Assembly (NCBI GenBank): GCA_050946275.1
Contig: JBMNUM010000003.1
Coordinates: forward strand, 1 to 64,000
DNA: 64,000 nt
Direction of reading: 5' to 3'
Origin: JBMNUM01 sp050946275
GTDB lineage: Bacteria; Actinomycetota; Coriobacteriia; Coriobacteriales; CADBOM01
Positions 1-7,676 of the stretch are shown here, in pieces. The stretch's first letter is position 1. Every line of letters begins with the position of its first letter. The notes under the pieces are model-generated. The model saw only the letters and a list, made by a program, of their open reading frames with translations, made no database searches and was not told where the DNA came from. A program made the translations under genes and the position numbers.

Positions 1-22
1 GGGGTGCCTCCCTCGGCACCCC
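1..22. terminator. Hairpin, probable terminator of an upstream gene outside the window
   Basis: Perfect 8-bp stem GGGGTGCC/GGCACCCC with a 6-nt loop at the left window edge. No T-run is visible, so direction cannot be told. It probably closes a transcript that begins outside the window. Confidence 0.45.
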
Positions 23-139
23 GGGTCCCGGCTCCCAAGCCCCCTACAGGCACACGCAAGATCGGCGCGCCATCCCGCATCCATGCCGCGGGGTGGCGCG
101 CTTGCCGCTTAGGGGTGCCGTCGGGCCCCCGCCCTGCTT

Positions 140-145
140 TATAAT
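140..145 (+). promoter_or_regulatory. -10 element (TATAAT) for ffh
   Basis: A perfect TATAAT lies 76 nt before the ffh start codon, giving a leader of roughly 70 nt. No good -35 hexamer is seen at the usual distance, so only the -10 is supported. Confidence 0.5.
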
Positions 146-221
146 CTGCTTCATGCAATAGACGGCACTGACCGGGGCAATCCGGGCTCGCCCAGCCCAT
201 CGTGAGAAAGTTGGTTATCCA

Positions 222-1697
222 ATGGCTACTGGCCTTTCCGAAAGATTAGGCGGCGCACTCGACAAGGTACGTTCCAAGGGACGCTTGACCGAGGGGGATA
301 TCGATGACGCGATGCGCGATATCCGCGTCGCGCTCCTCGAGGCGGACGTCAACTTCAAGGTCGTCCGCACGTTCATAGCCCGCACGCGCGAGCGCTGCAT
401 GGGGGCCGATGTCCTCCAGTCGCTCACGCCGGGCCAAAACGTCGTCAAGGTCGTGCTCGAGGAGCTGACGAGGCTCCTGGGCTCGGATGATTCGAAGCTC
501 GTGCTCCCCGGCAACATGCCCGACGTCATCATGCTCGTCGGCCTGCAGGGTAGTGGTAAGACGACTGCGGCCGCCAAGCTCGCCTACTACTTCAAGCAGC
601 ACGGCCACATGCCGCTGCTCGCCGCTTGCGACGTGTACCGTCCCGCCGCTGCCGACCAGCTCGAGACGCTCGGCGGCGAGATCGGCATCCCGGTCTACCG
701 CGGTGACGGGAAGAGTCCGGTGGGCATCGCCACCGAGGCGATCAGGCAGGCCAAGGCCGATATGCGCGACATCGTCATCGTCGACACGGCGGGCCGCCTG
801 CACGTCGATGAGGAGATGATGAAGGAGGCTGTGGCCATCAAGGAGGCCACGAACGCCGACGAGGTCCTGATGGTCGTCGACGCGATGACCGGTCAGGATG
901 CGACGAACGTCGTGCAGGCGTTTGCCGATATGGTCGACTTCGACGGCGTCATCATGTCGAAGATGGACGGCGATGCCCGAGGCGGTGCCGCGCTGTCCGT
1001 GCGCGAGGTCACCGGCAAGCCGATCAAGTTCGTCTCGGACGGCGAGAAGCCCAGTTCCCTGCAGGAATTCCACCCCGACCGCATGGCGAAGCGCATCCTC
1101 GGCATGGGCGACATGATCACGCTCATCGAGCAGGCGCAGCTCGCCGCCGACCAGGAGTTCGAGGAGCGTGAGGCCGAGCGTCTCGCCCGCGCCGAGCTCA
1201 CCCTCGACGACTTCATCATGGTCAACCGCCAGATCCACAAGATGGGCGGCGTGGGCAAGGTTCTCTCCGCTCTTCCCGGTGGCGACAAGCTCGTCAACCA
1301 GGACAACGCCCAGCTCGACTTCTTCGATCGCGCCGAGGTCATCGTCAACTCCATGACGAAGGAGGAGCGCCGCAAGCCTGCCGTCATCAACGGATCGCGC
1401 CGCGCGCGCATCGCAGCCGGTGCCGGCGTCAAGGTCAGCGACGTGAACCAGGTCCTCTCGAAGTTCGAGGAGACGAAGAAGATGCTCAAGAAGTCCATGG
1501 CCGCGCAAGGTGGCGGCGGCATGGGCCGCAAGCGTCCGAAGAAGTCCGGCAAGGGCGGCAGCCGCAAGGCCCAGCGCAGAGCCGAGAAGCAGAGGCGCGG
1601 CGGCAGGATGAGCGGCGCCATGGGCCTCGGCAAGGCCGGCCTGGGTGGTCTCTCCGCAAGCGACCTCAAGAACCTCGAGGATATGTTCGGCAAGTAG
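222..1697 (+). CDS. ffh: Signal recognition particle GTPase Ffh (SRP54)
   Basis: Ffh binds 4.5S RNA and signal sequences emerging from the ribosome and hands the complex to FtsY at the membrane. 491 residues, slightly longer than usual. The N domain covers about 1-95. The G domain follows with P-loop GLQGSGKTT (107-115), DTAGR and SKMD in place of the common TKxD. The Met-rich M domain runs from about 320 and ends in a Gly/Lys-rich basic tail. The ATG at 222 has no Shine-Dalgarno; instead the 12-mer GAAAGTTGGTTA ends 4 nt before it, the same motif that precedes tig at 13758-13769. The gene stands alone, followed by a repeat island rather than the frequent neighbour rpsP. Confidence 0.97.
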   Translation: MATGLSERLGGALDKVRSKGRLTEGDIDDAMRDIRVALLEADVNFKVVRTFIARTRERCMGADVLQSLTPGQNVVKVVLEELTRLLGSDDSKLVLPGNMPDVIMLVGLQGSGKTTAAAKLAYYFKQHGHMPLLAACDVYRPAAADQLETLGGEIGIPVYRGDGKSPVGIATEAIRQAKADMRDIVIVDTAGRLHVDEEMMKEAVAIKEATNADEVLMVVDAMTGQDATNVVQAFADMVDFDGVIMSKMDGDARGGAALSVREVTGKPIKFVSDGEKPSSLQEFHPDRMAKRILGMGDMITLIEQAQLAADQEFEEREAERLARAELTLDDFIMVNRQIHKMGGVGKVLSALPGGDKLVNQDNAQLDFFDRAEVIVNSMTKEERRKPAVINGSRRARIAAGAGVKVSDVNQVLSKFEETKKMLKKSMAAQGGGGMGRKRPKKSGKGGSRKAQRRAEKQRRGGRMSGAMGLGKAGLGGLSASDLKNLEDMFGK

Positions 1698-1704
1698 GGG
1701 TTCC

Positions 1705-1722
1705 GCCGTTCTACCGAACGGC
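1705..1722 (+). terminator. Hairpin after ffh
   Basis: GCCGTTC/GAACGGC stem of 7 bp with a 4-nt loop, 8 nt after the ffh stop codon. It lacks a T-run, so it may be a weak or factor-dependent terminator. Confidence 0.4.
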
Positions 1723-1888
1723 CGGAAGGACTCGACGCTGCGCGGACCCACAGCACGCCGCCTTGCCGTTCAACAAGAACCTCGCGTGCATGAGCACAGC
1801 GAGAACCTTGTTTCGCGGCAATTCGACGCACTGTGAACCCGCTCGCTGACTCTACGAACGATGCCCCGGCTTGCCACCGTGTGTTTGT

Positions 1889-2098
1889 CTGTGGGGTTTG
1901 CTGACCGCAAGCGACGACGGCAATCAGCAAACCCGCATTTCGACCTTCCATGTGGGGTTTGCTGACCGCGTTCGGGGTTCCAGCAGTCAGCAAACCCGCA
2001 TTTCGACCTCCCATGTGGGGTTTGTTGACCGCGTTCGGGGTTCCAGCAGTCAGCAAACCCGCATTTCGACCTTCAATGTGGGGTTTGCTGACCGCGCT
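1889..2098. repeat. 63-bp tandem repeat, about 2.7 copies plus a half unit
   Basis: Units start at 1925, 1988 and 2051, so the period is exactly 63 bp; the last unit is cut at about 2097. A right-half unit precedes them at 1889-1924. Each unit begins CAGCAAACCCGCATTTCGAC and carries TGTGGGGTTTGCTGACCGC, so the two ends can pair (CAGCAAACCC with GGGTTTGCTG). Because 63 is a multiple of 3, an open frame runs through it by accident. There is no sign of a gene here. Confidence 0.85.
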
Positions 2099-2146
2099 TA
2101 TGGCGGGCGACAGAGTATGGCCGCCAGGCTAGCCCTCATTCGCCTG

Positions 2147-2405
2147 CCCCTAAACGCGGGGATGTCGAAAACGGGGGCGCCCATGCACGTTTTCGCGGCC
2201 CGCCTGTCCCAAATTGCGGGGTTGTCGAAAGCGGATCCCTCCCGCGTGTCCGAAATTGCGGGGTTGTCGAAAAATCTTGCCCGAAAATGCGGGATGTCGA
2301 AAAATCTGGAGCGCAACGCTTTCGACATCCCCGCATTTTCGGACACGGGAGGGCGTTTTCCGTGTAAGACGGGACCAGTTTTCGACAAACCCGCATTTTC
2401 GGACA
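2147..2405. repeat. Dispersed 27-bp repeats in both orientations
   Basis: Six related units: forward at 2147-2171, 2205-2231, 2247-2273 and 2277-2303, inverted at 2319-2345 and 2379-2405. The forward consensus is about TGTCCGAAATTGCGGGG followed by TTGTCGAAAA. Facing units can form long hairpins. The inverted units hold the core AAACCCGCATTTTCG, nearly the same as AAACCCGCATTTCG in the 63-bp units just upstream, so both sets look like one family. Spacing is irregular, unlike a CRISPR array. Confidence 0.8.
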
Positions 2406-2593
2406 AGGAGGCCGGGTCTCGCTGAGCCGGCGTCGGCCGCGCCGCGCGGGGTGGTGGCGCTGCCGGCTCGCCTGCACGCATGTGCGATGGGCGGCGTGTC
2501 TGCGCTGGATTCACAGTGAGCTGACTGCAGAAGGCGGGAGATTCGTCTCGCGTTGCGCTATCATTCTCGTGTATCCATGGAAAGGACCTTCTG

Positions 2594-3097
2594 ATGGGAT
2601 TCCGCGAGATTCCGATAGATGAGTGCGGCCTCAACTTCGTCACGGCGCTGCGCGACCGGTACTGCCTCATCTCCGCCACGCACGATGGCGTCACGAACAT
2701 GCTGACGGCGGCCTGGTGCCAGGTGGGCCACGTATGGCAATATCCCGTGGCCACGACGTACATCCGCCCCTCGCGTTACACGAAGGAGCTCATGGACGCG
2801 AGCGGCCGCTTCACGATGTGCTTCATCGATGGGCACGCCGACGACCTGATCTATCTCGGCCGCCACTCGGGTCGCGACGGCGACAAGCTCGCGCAGACGG
2901 GCCTGCACCTCGTGGACTACGCGGGCGATCCTGTGTACGAGGAGGCGGATGTCTCGCTCATATGCCGCACGCTCTACGTGCAGCAGCTCGACCTGTCGTG
3001 CTTCCTCGAGAGGTCCATAGTCGATGTCAGATATCCGGAGGGCAACGTCTCGTACGAGTACGTCGGCGAGATCGAGAAAGTCCTCGTGAGGGAATAG
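2594..3097 (+). CDS. Flavin reductase-like / flavoredoxin family protein
   Basis: 167 residues that resemble the FMN-binding split-barrel flavin reductase family, which binds FMN non-covalently and passes electrons from NAD(P)H or ferredoxin-type partners. The N-terminal stretch with LISATHDGVTNMLTAAWC and a following VATTYIRPSRYT fits the family pattern in which a short strand and a Pro-Arg motif contact the flavin. No signal peptide or membrane segment, so cytoplasmic. Start ATG with AAAGGA upstream at 2580-2585. It ends 9 nt before galU, so it may be co-transcribed with it. The partner and substrate are not evident. Confidence 0.75.
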   Translation: MGFREIPIDECGLNFVTALRDRYCLISATHDGVTNMLTAAWCQVGHVWQYPVATTYIRPSRYTKELMDASGRFTMCFIDGHADDLIYLGRHSGRDGDKLAQTGLHLVDYAGDPVYEEADVSLICRTLYVQQLDLSCFLERSIVDVRYPEGNVSYEYVGEIEKVLVRE

Positions 3098-3106
3098 GGG
3101 AGTGAG

Positions 3107-3958
3107 ATGATCGCGATCATTCCCGCCGCCGGCCTGGGGACGCGCTTCCTCCCCATGACGAAGGCGCAGCCCAAGGAGATGCTGCCGGTGATCGACAAGC
3201 CGGTGATCCAGTACGTCGTCGAGGAGGCGCTCGATGCCGGCGCCGACGAGGTCGTCATCGTCAACAGCCGGGAGAAGCGCTCGATCGAGGAGCACTTTTC
3301 GCCCGCTCCAAAGCTCGTCGAGCTGCTCCGCTCGAGCGGAAAGGACGCCTACGCCGATGTGGTGGAGGCGGCGGGGAACCTGCCCGTTTCGTTCGTCTAC
3401 CAGGACGAGCCCCTGGGGTTGGGCCACGCGATCCTCATGGCTGACGAGAAATCCGGCGGAGAGCCGTTCTTCATTCTGCTGGGCGACATGATCGTGCCCG
3501 GCGGCGGCATCCTCGAGCGGATGTGCGACGTGCACGAGGCGCATGGCGGGGCGAGCGTCATCGCCGTGTTCCCCGTTCCCGACGGCGAGGTGAGCCGCTA
3601 CGGCATCATCTCGGGCGAGCCGGTCGCGGGGGAGGAAGGTGTGTGGCGTGTCGATCGCCTCGTGGAGAAGCCGTCGCGCGACGAGGCCCCCTCGAACCTG
3701 GCCATCTTCGGTCGCTACCTGCTCTCGCCGCTCGTGATGGAACTCCTCCGCACCGAGGAGCCGAGCGTCGGCGGCGAGATTCAGCTCACGGGCGCCCTCG
3801 ACGGCGCGCTCGCGCAGGAGGAGATGTACGCCGTCGTCATCGACCCGTCCGAGGGATTCGACACGGGCACCGTCCCCTCCTATCTCGAGACCATCGTCAA
3901 GCTGGCCCTGCGAGACGAGTCGCTCGCGCCCGTCGTCAAGGAGGTGATCGGACAGTGA
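3107..3958 (+). CDS. galU: UTP--glucose-1-phosphate uridylyltransferase
   Basis: Makes UDP-glucose from UTP and glucose-1-phosphate for cell-envelope polysaccharides and glycolipids. 283 residues, the usual length. The nucleotide-binding motif GLGTRFLPMTKAQPKEM lies near the N-terminus, followed by the sugar-site VEKPSRDEAPSNLAIFGRY and the family C-terminal FDTGT motif. Start ATG 9 nt after the flavin reductase-like gene. Its last codons carry AAGGAGGTGATC, which serves as the ribosome site of the next gene; that gene starts inside the galU stop (GTGA), so the two are translationally coupled. Confidence 0.95.
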   Translation: MIAIIPAAGLGTRFLPMTKAQPKEMLPVIDKPVIQYVVEEALDAGADEVVIVNSREKRSIEEHFSPAPKLVELLRSSGKDAYADVVEAAGNLPVSFVYQDEPLGLGHAILMADEKSGGEPFFILLGDMIVPGGGILERMCDVHEAHGGASVIAVFPVPDGEVSRYGIISGEPVAGEEGVWRVDRLVEKPSRDEAPSNLAIFGRYLLSPLVMELLRTEEPSVGGEIQLTGALDGALAQEEMYAVVIDPSEGFDTGTVPSYLETIVKLALRDESLAPVVKEVIGQ

Positions 3959-5025
3959 GCGAGGCGCCGAGGGGGAAACACGTCGCGTACACGCCCGAGA
4001 TCTCGGTGCTCGTGCCCGTTCACAACGTGCAGAAATACCTGCGCGAGGCGCTGAACTCGATCCGCACGCAGACGCTCAAGGACTTCGAGGCGATCTGCGT
4101 CAACGACGGCTCGGCGGACCGCTCGCGCGACATCCTTCACGAATACGCCGCCGTGGACAATCGCTTCAAGGTGGTCACGACGGAATACGCCGGCTACGGG
4201 GCCACGCTCAACTTCGGCATCCAGCGGGCGAGGGGGAGCTACATCGCCATCCTCGACCCAGACGATTTCTACGCGCCGAGCGCGCTCGAGCGGCTGCTCA
4301 AGGCGGCGAAGTCATCCAACGCCGACGTGGTCAAGGCGAACTACTGGCTGCATACGGAGAAGGCGCGGGCGAAGAACGTCGTCGTCGAATCCGTGACCGA
4401 CCTGATGGTCGGCCATGCGTTCCGCCCCATCGACGAGCCCGACGTGTTCTTCGTGGGTCCGTCGGTATGCTCGGCGATCTACAAGCGCTCGTTCATCCTG
4501 GGCAACGGGCTGAAGTTCCTCGAGACGCCGGGGGAGAGCTACCAGGAGCTCGGCTTCTCGTTCAAGGTGTGGGCCCGCGCGCAGCGCGTGGTGTGCATCA
4601 AGGACCCGGTCCTCTACCGACGCCAGGATGCCGAGCGCGCCTTGCCCGAGGATGCGCGCAAGGTGTTCTGCGTGTGCGACGAGTTCGATGCGATCGAGGA
4701 TTTCATGGACGTGACGCCCAACGGGCGCCAGCTGCGTCCGTATGCGTATCGCGTGCGATACGACAGCTACATGTGGCACTTCGAGCGTCTGCCCCTCGAG
4801 CTCCGCGCGCGCTTCATCGACACCATGGTCGGCGACCTTGCGCGCGGCATGCGCCAGGGCGACTACCTGCCGAGCCTGTTCGCGCAGCACCAGCGCCAGA
4901 ACCTCGCGTTCCTCCTGAGCGAGCCGCAGGAGTTCCTCAAGCTGTATCCCGAGAAGCCGACGAAGGCCTCGCGCTCGCTGTACTACCGACGTGTTGGAAA
5001 GAAGATGGGCCACGTGCTATCGTAG
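3955..5025 (+). CDS. Glycosyltransferase family 2
   Basis: 356 residues from a GTG start that overlaps the galU stop codon; the perfect Shine-Dalgarno AAGGAGGTGATC 5 nt before it fixes this start. The GT-A fold is recognisable: SVLVPVHNVQKYLREAL near the N-terminus, CVNDGSADRS, and the acidic metal/nucleotide motif LDPDDF. Such enzymes transfer a sugar from a nucleotide donor to a cell-surface glycan; pairing with galU suggests UDP-glucose or a derivative as donor. The C-terminal third is specific to this group and the acceptor is unknown. No membrane segment is seen. Confidence 0.88.
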   Translation: MSEAPRGKHVAYTPEISVLVPVHNVQKYLREALNSIRTQTLKDFEAICVNDGSADRSRDILHEYAAVDNRFKVVTTEYAGYGATLNFGIQRARGSYIAILDPDDFYAPSALERLLKAAKSSNADVVKANYWLHTEKARAKNVVVESVTDLMVGHAFRPIDEPDVFFVGPSVCSAIYKRSFILGNGLKFLETPGESYQELGFSFKVWARAQRVVCIKDPVLYRRQDAERALPEDARKVFCVCDEFDAIEDFMDVTPNGRQLRPYAYRVRYDSYMWHFERLPLELRARFIDTMVGDLARGMRQGDYLPSLFAQHQRQNLAFLLSEPQEFLKLYPEKPTKASRSLYYRRVGKKMGHVLS

Positions 5026-5092
5026 CGTCGCCCGGCCGATGCCGCGGAACCGCGCTGTTCTGCGGGCTACGGCTCAAGATCACGAGGAGATC

Positions 5093-5554
5093 ATGATGAT
5101 GACTGAAGATATGCAGGGCACGGCAGGACCCGCTCTGGAGACCGTCAAGGCGATTGCGGCCGAGCTCGGCATCGACCTGGCTGCGGATGAGGCGACCGGT
5201 GACGTCGCGGCATGCGAGGCGCGTCTGGACGACGTCGCGCGCGTGCTCGAGGTCTGGGCCGACAAGCGCGAGAGTGCCGAGCAGGACCCGGAGGCGATCG
5301 AGTGGACCGTCGATTACGTGCTCGATGCGATCATGTCGCTCGGCCACGATGACCGCTCGAGGCTCGCGGGCCGCTACGCCGAGATCCTGAAGGCCCGCTG
5401 GGACAGCGCACTGCTGAAGATCTACCCCATCAGCTCGGCCCATGCGCGCCTCATGACCGCGGCCCTCGACGGCGCCGATCTCAGCGACAGCCAGGCGAAG
5501 ATGCTGCGCTTCAAGCTCATGCGCTCGAAGGAGGGCCTCGGCAAGCGCGGCTAG
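5093..5554 (+). CDS. Hypothetical protein, mostly helical
   Basis: 153 residues of unknown function. The sequence is acidic and mostly helical (WTVDYVLDAIMSLGHDDRS, LLKIYPISSAHARLMTAAL), with no signal peptide, cysteines or membrane segment. Start chosen at the first of three ATG-like codons (5093, 5096, 5099), with GAGGAG at 5084-5089; 5096 gives the better spacing. It lies 67 nt after the glycosyltransferase and may share its transcript. Confidence 0.6.
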   Translation: MMMTEDMQGTAGPALETVKAIAAELGIDLAADEATGDVAACEARLDDVARVLEVWADKRESAEQDPEAIEWTVDYVLDAIMSLGHDDRSRLAGRYAEILKARWDSALLKIYPISSAHARLMTAALDGADLSDSQAKMLRFKLMRSKEGLGKRG

Positions 5555-5566
5555 CCCACGTCCGCA

Positions 5567-5660
5567 GCGGCCGCGGAGGGTCCCTAGGTGCCACTCGCGT
5601 GCGGCGCGGAGGGTCCCGGGGTGCTGCCCCGCCCGCGGCGGCCGCGGAGGTCACCGGGAG
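5567..5660. repeat. Short GC-rich direct repeats
   Basis: The motif GCGGAGGGTCCC occurs at about 5574 and 5607, followed each time by a GGTGC, and a shorter relative GCGGAGGTCACC occurs at about 5644. The stretch from 5555 to 5696 holds no plausible gene. Confidence 0.4.
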
Positions 5661-5696
5661 CTGCCCTCGTGCCTCGGCGGCATTCCTCGTCGTGAC

Positions 5697-5801
5697 CACT
5701 TCTTTCGGAAAAGGACGTTTGAGATGTCCCTTTCCGAAAGAAATGGTTACGAAAATCCCCAATCGACGTTTCCGGATGTCCTTTTCCGAACGAAATGGTT
5801 A
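5697..5801. repeat. Three-arm palindromic repeat element, copy 1
   Basis: Arm 1 (5697-5724, with TTCTTTCGGAAAAGGAC) pairs with arm 2 (5725-5751, with GTCCCTTTCCGAAAGAA). A 25-nt spacer (5752-5776) follows, then arm 3 (5777-5801), a near copy of arm 2 (GTCCTTTTCCGAACGAAATGG). Arm 1 could pair with either arm 2 or arm 3. A second copy with the same arm order and the same 25-nt spacer is at 36854-36959. Confidence 0.8.
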
Positions 5802-5969
5802 AGGCGCCTGGGGCCCCGGGCGGTTGCCGCCCGCGCTTGCGCATGGTGTTGCGCAGGGCGCCGGACATCCCAGCGACTCGCCGTTGTCACCCCTTTTGCG
5901 GCCGATTCGTTCCATTGCGGGCCGCGAGGGGGTACTATCGTGGGGTGAAGACAGACACGAGGTGTATGA

Positions 5970-6113
5970 ATGGCAGCTGAAAACGGAGAAACATACACAC
6001 CGAAGCATGCGATCGGGCCGATCGAGCCCGTCGAACCCGACGAGGTCCCGGAGTCGCTCGATCCCGCAGAACCCGCTCAGGTCATCCCGGACAACAAGGC
6101 CGGCGCCGCTTAG
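5970..6113 (+). CDS. Small acidic protein, 47 residues
   Basis: Short gene ATG to TAG. The protein starts MAAENGETYTPKHAIG, continues with a Pro/Glu-rich stretch IEPVEPDEVPESLDPAEPAQ and ends DNKAGAA. GAGGTG at 5959-5964 is a good ribosome site 5 nt before the ATG. It ends 15 nt before the next gene, which suggests a two-gene operon. It is likely disordered and soluble. No family is recognised; the support is the ribosome site, the spacing and the lack of any competing frame. Confidence 0.55.
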   Translation: MAAENGETYTPKHAIGPIEPVEPDEVPESLDPAEPAQVIPDNKAGAA

Positions 6114-6128
6114 GCGGTGAGGCGATCC

Positions 6129-7328
6129 GTGTCCTCAGCCAAGAACAGCTGGGTTCCCGTCAACGAGGATGCCCGCGACGATTTCAACACGGACCAGATG
6201 AAGAGCCTGTCGTTCCTCTACGGCGAGGGCGCCCAGGCACCGTCGGGCCAGCAGCGGCAGCCTGCGGTCCGCCAGCAGCGCGGTGACGGGCCGAGGCACG
6301 TCGGCCGCACGCAGCACCCTGCGGACTTTACCGCATCCAAATACCTCGGCGATGGCGCGCTCAAGAGCAGCCGCCAGCGCAAGTCGTCGGATTACAAGAA
6401 CCCCGCCTCGTCGCAGCGCAAGGGCGGTGCGCGTCACAGCGCCGTCTCTCGCGGCGAGTCGCGCCAAGGTGCGCAGCCCGGGGCACAGGGCGCGAACGCC
6501 GGCCGGACGCAGGTCGTCTCGGAACCGGCGGACAAGGACGCGACCCGCGTGATCGAGGGCGGTCTGCCCGCCGGCAACGCGCGCCGAGCGAAGCAGCAGT
6601 CGACCCGCGTGCTGCCTTCCGAGCGCGCACGCGTCGCGGCCATCGACGAGACGCAGGTGGCGCCCACGGTGCATCCCCATACCGCATCGTCCGATGCGAC
6701 CCGCGTGGCACCCTCGAAGCATCGCACGGCCGACCAGCCTGGCGAGCAGGCCGGGAAGGGCGGCAAGCGCGGGGGGAAGCGTCGCGGCCGCAGGGTCGTC
6801 GTGATAGTGGTCGTCCTCATCATCGCGCTCATCGCCGTGTGCGCCGCGTTGCTCTTCCGTTCCGCGCAGCAGGTGCAGACGGATGCGCTCGAGCTCAACA
6901 AGGTCGTATCGACGATCGCCGACGACTTCCGCATGGGCGACTTCGACAAGGTCGCGGCCAGCGTCGACGACATCACCGAGATCGCGGACCGCATGAGGGC
7001 CGAGACCAGCTCGCCGCTGTGGAAGGCCGCGTCCGCGCTGCCCGTCGTCGGGGAGGACGCGGGTAATGCCATCACGCTGTGCGAGACGATAGACACGCTC
7101 AGCGACGAGGTGCTCGTCCCGCTTTCGCAAGACCTCCCCAAGGTCACCGAGATGAGCGCCGAGGAGCAGGTCGCCTTCGCGAAGAAGCTCGCGACGTACA
7201 ACGACAAGGTGTCCGCCGCCAAGGAGCTCGTCTCCTCGCTCGAGAAGGGCAACATCGACCAGCTCAACAGCGCCATCGAGAAGGCCGAGGACCTGCTCGG
7301 CAAAGCCGAGATCCTGCTCGGCGGTTAG
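6129..7328 (+). CDS. Single-pass membrane protein with disordered N-terminus and DUF4012-like extracytoplasmic part
   Basis: 399 residues from the GTG at 6129 (GGTGAGG at 6116-6122); a GTG at 6117 is an alternative. The first 215 residues are basic, Gln/Arg-rich and low in complexity, with repeated DATRV/STRV/DATRVA motifs. A Lys/Arg block is then followed by one membrane helix (VVVIVVVLIIALIAVCAALL). The external part has the pattern PLWKAASALPVVGEDAGNA, which resembles the start of DUF4012 proteins of actinobacteria, but the rest of that domain is missing. It may act in the cell envelope; the precise role is unknown. A strong hairpin follows at 7361-7391. Confidence 0.72.
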   Translation: MSSAKNSWVPVNEDARDDFNTDQMKSLSFLYGEGAQAPSGQQRQPAVRQQRGDGPRHVGRTQHPADFTASKYLGDGALKSSRQRKSSDYKNPASSQRKGGARHSAVSRGESRQGAQPGAQGANAGRTQVVSEPADKDATRVIEGGLPAGNARRAKQQSTRVLPSERARVAAIDETQVAPTVHPHTASSDATRVAPSKHRTADQPGEQAGKGGKRGGKRRGRRVVVIVVVLIIALIAVCAALLFRSAQQVQTDALELNKVVSTIADDFRMGDFDKVAASVDDITEIADRMRAETSSPLWKAASALPVVGEDAGNAITLCETIDTLSDEVLVPLSQDLPKVTEMSAEEQVAFAKKLATYNDKVSAAKELVSSLEKGNIDQLNSAIEKAEDLLGKAEILLGG

Positions 7329-7360
7329 AGTCGTTTTCCCAGTTGTCCGCAGTAGTTTTA

Positions 7361-7391
7361 AACGGGGCGGAGGGCTGTCCTCCGACCCGTT
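7361..7391 (+). terminator. Terminator after the membrane protein gene
   Basis: AACGGG-GC-GGAGG ... CCTCC-GA-CCCGTT forms a stem of 6 plus 5 bp separated by a 2-nt internal loop, with a 5-nt apical loop. It is followed by ATTAGT. It closes the 5970-7328 pair. Confidence 0.65.
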
Positions 7392-7482
7392 ATTAGTCCG
7401 TTTGGATGATTTGCCAAAGTCGTTGGCGATAATGTGGGCAAACGTCCACCGGCCTTGACCGGAGCCACCCCGCAATCCAGAA

Positions 7483-7509
7483 TTGACAATACGGCAGAAG
7501 GGGTACTAT
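7483..7509 (+). promoter_or_regulatory. Possible sigma-70 promoter for the molybdoenzyme operon
   Basis: TTGACA at 7483-7488 and TACTAT at 7504-7509 with a 15-nt spacer, shorter than the ideal 17. It would give a leader of about 160 nt before the ATG at 7677. The leader has a small hairpin (ACCGGAGTGTCCCGGT, about 7552-7567). I saw no match to the molybdenum-cofactor riboswitch that I could defend. Confidence 0.4.
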
Positions 7510-7676
7510 GCCCCGACTGTCGGAAGGCATGGGCCTTGAGGTGTGGAACGGAGACCGGAGTGTCCCGGTGTGCGCTGCCTTAGGAGGACGGCGGCGCATG
7601 CCAAGATGCGAAGGACGAGGGAAAGCATCGATAGGCAGTTTTTCTAAGGTTTGTAGGACCAAAGAAAGAGGGAAAC

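Noticed and set aside
2147..2405. Possible CRISPR array
   Set aside because: Units differ, occur in both orientations and have uneven spacing; no cas gene is in the window.
1871..2425. Open frame of 184 codons over the repeat island
   Set aside because: It exists only because the repeat period of 63 is a multiple of three; no ribosome site, and the protein is a repeat of low-complexity stretches.
7510..7676. Molybdenum-cofactor riboswitch in the molybdoenzyme leader
   Set aside because: Some hairpins exist, but I could not match the conserved Moco RNA motif; a covariance search would decide.
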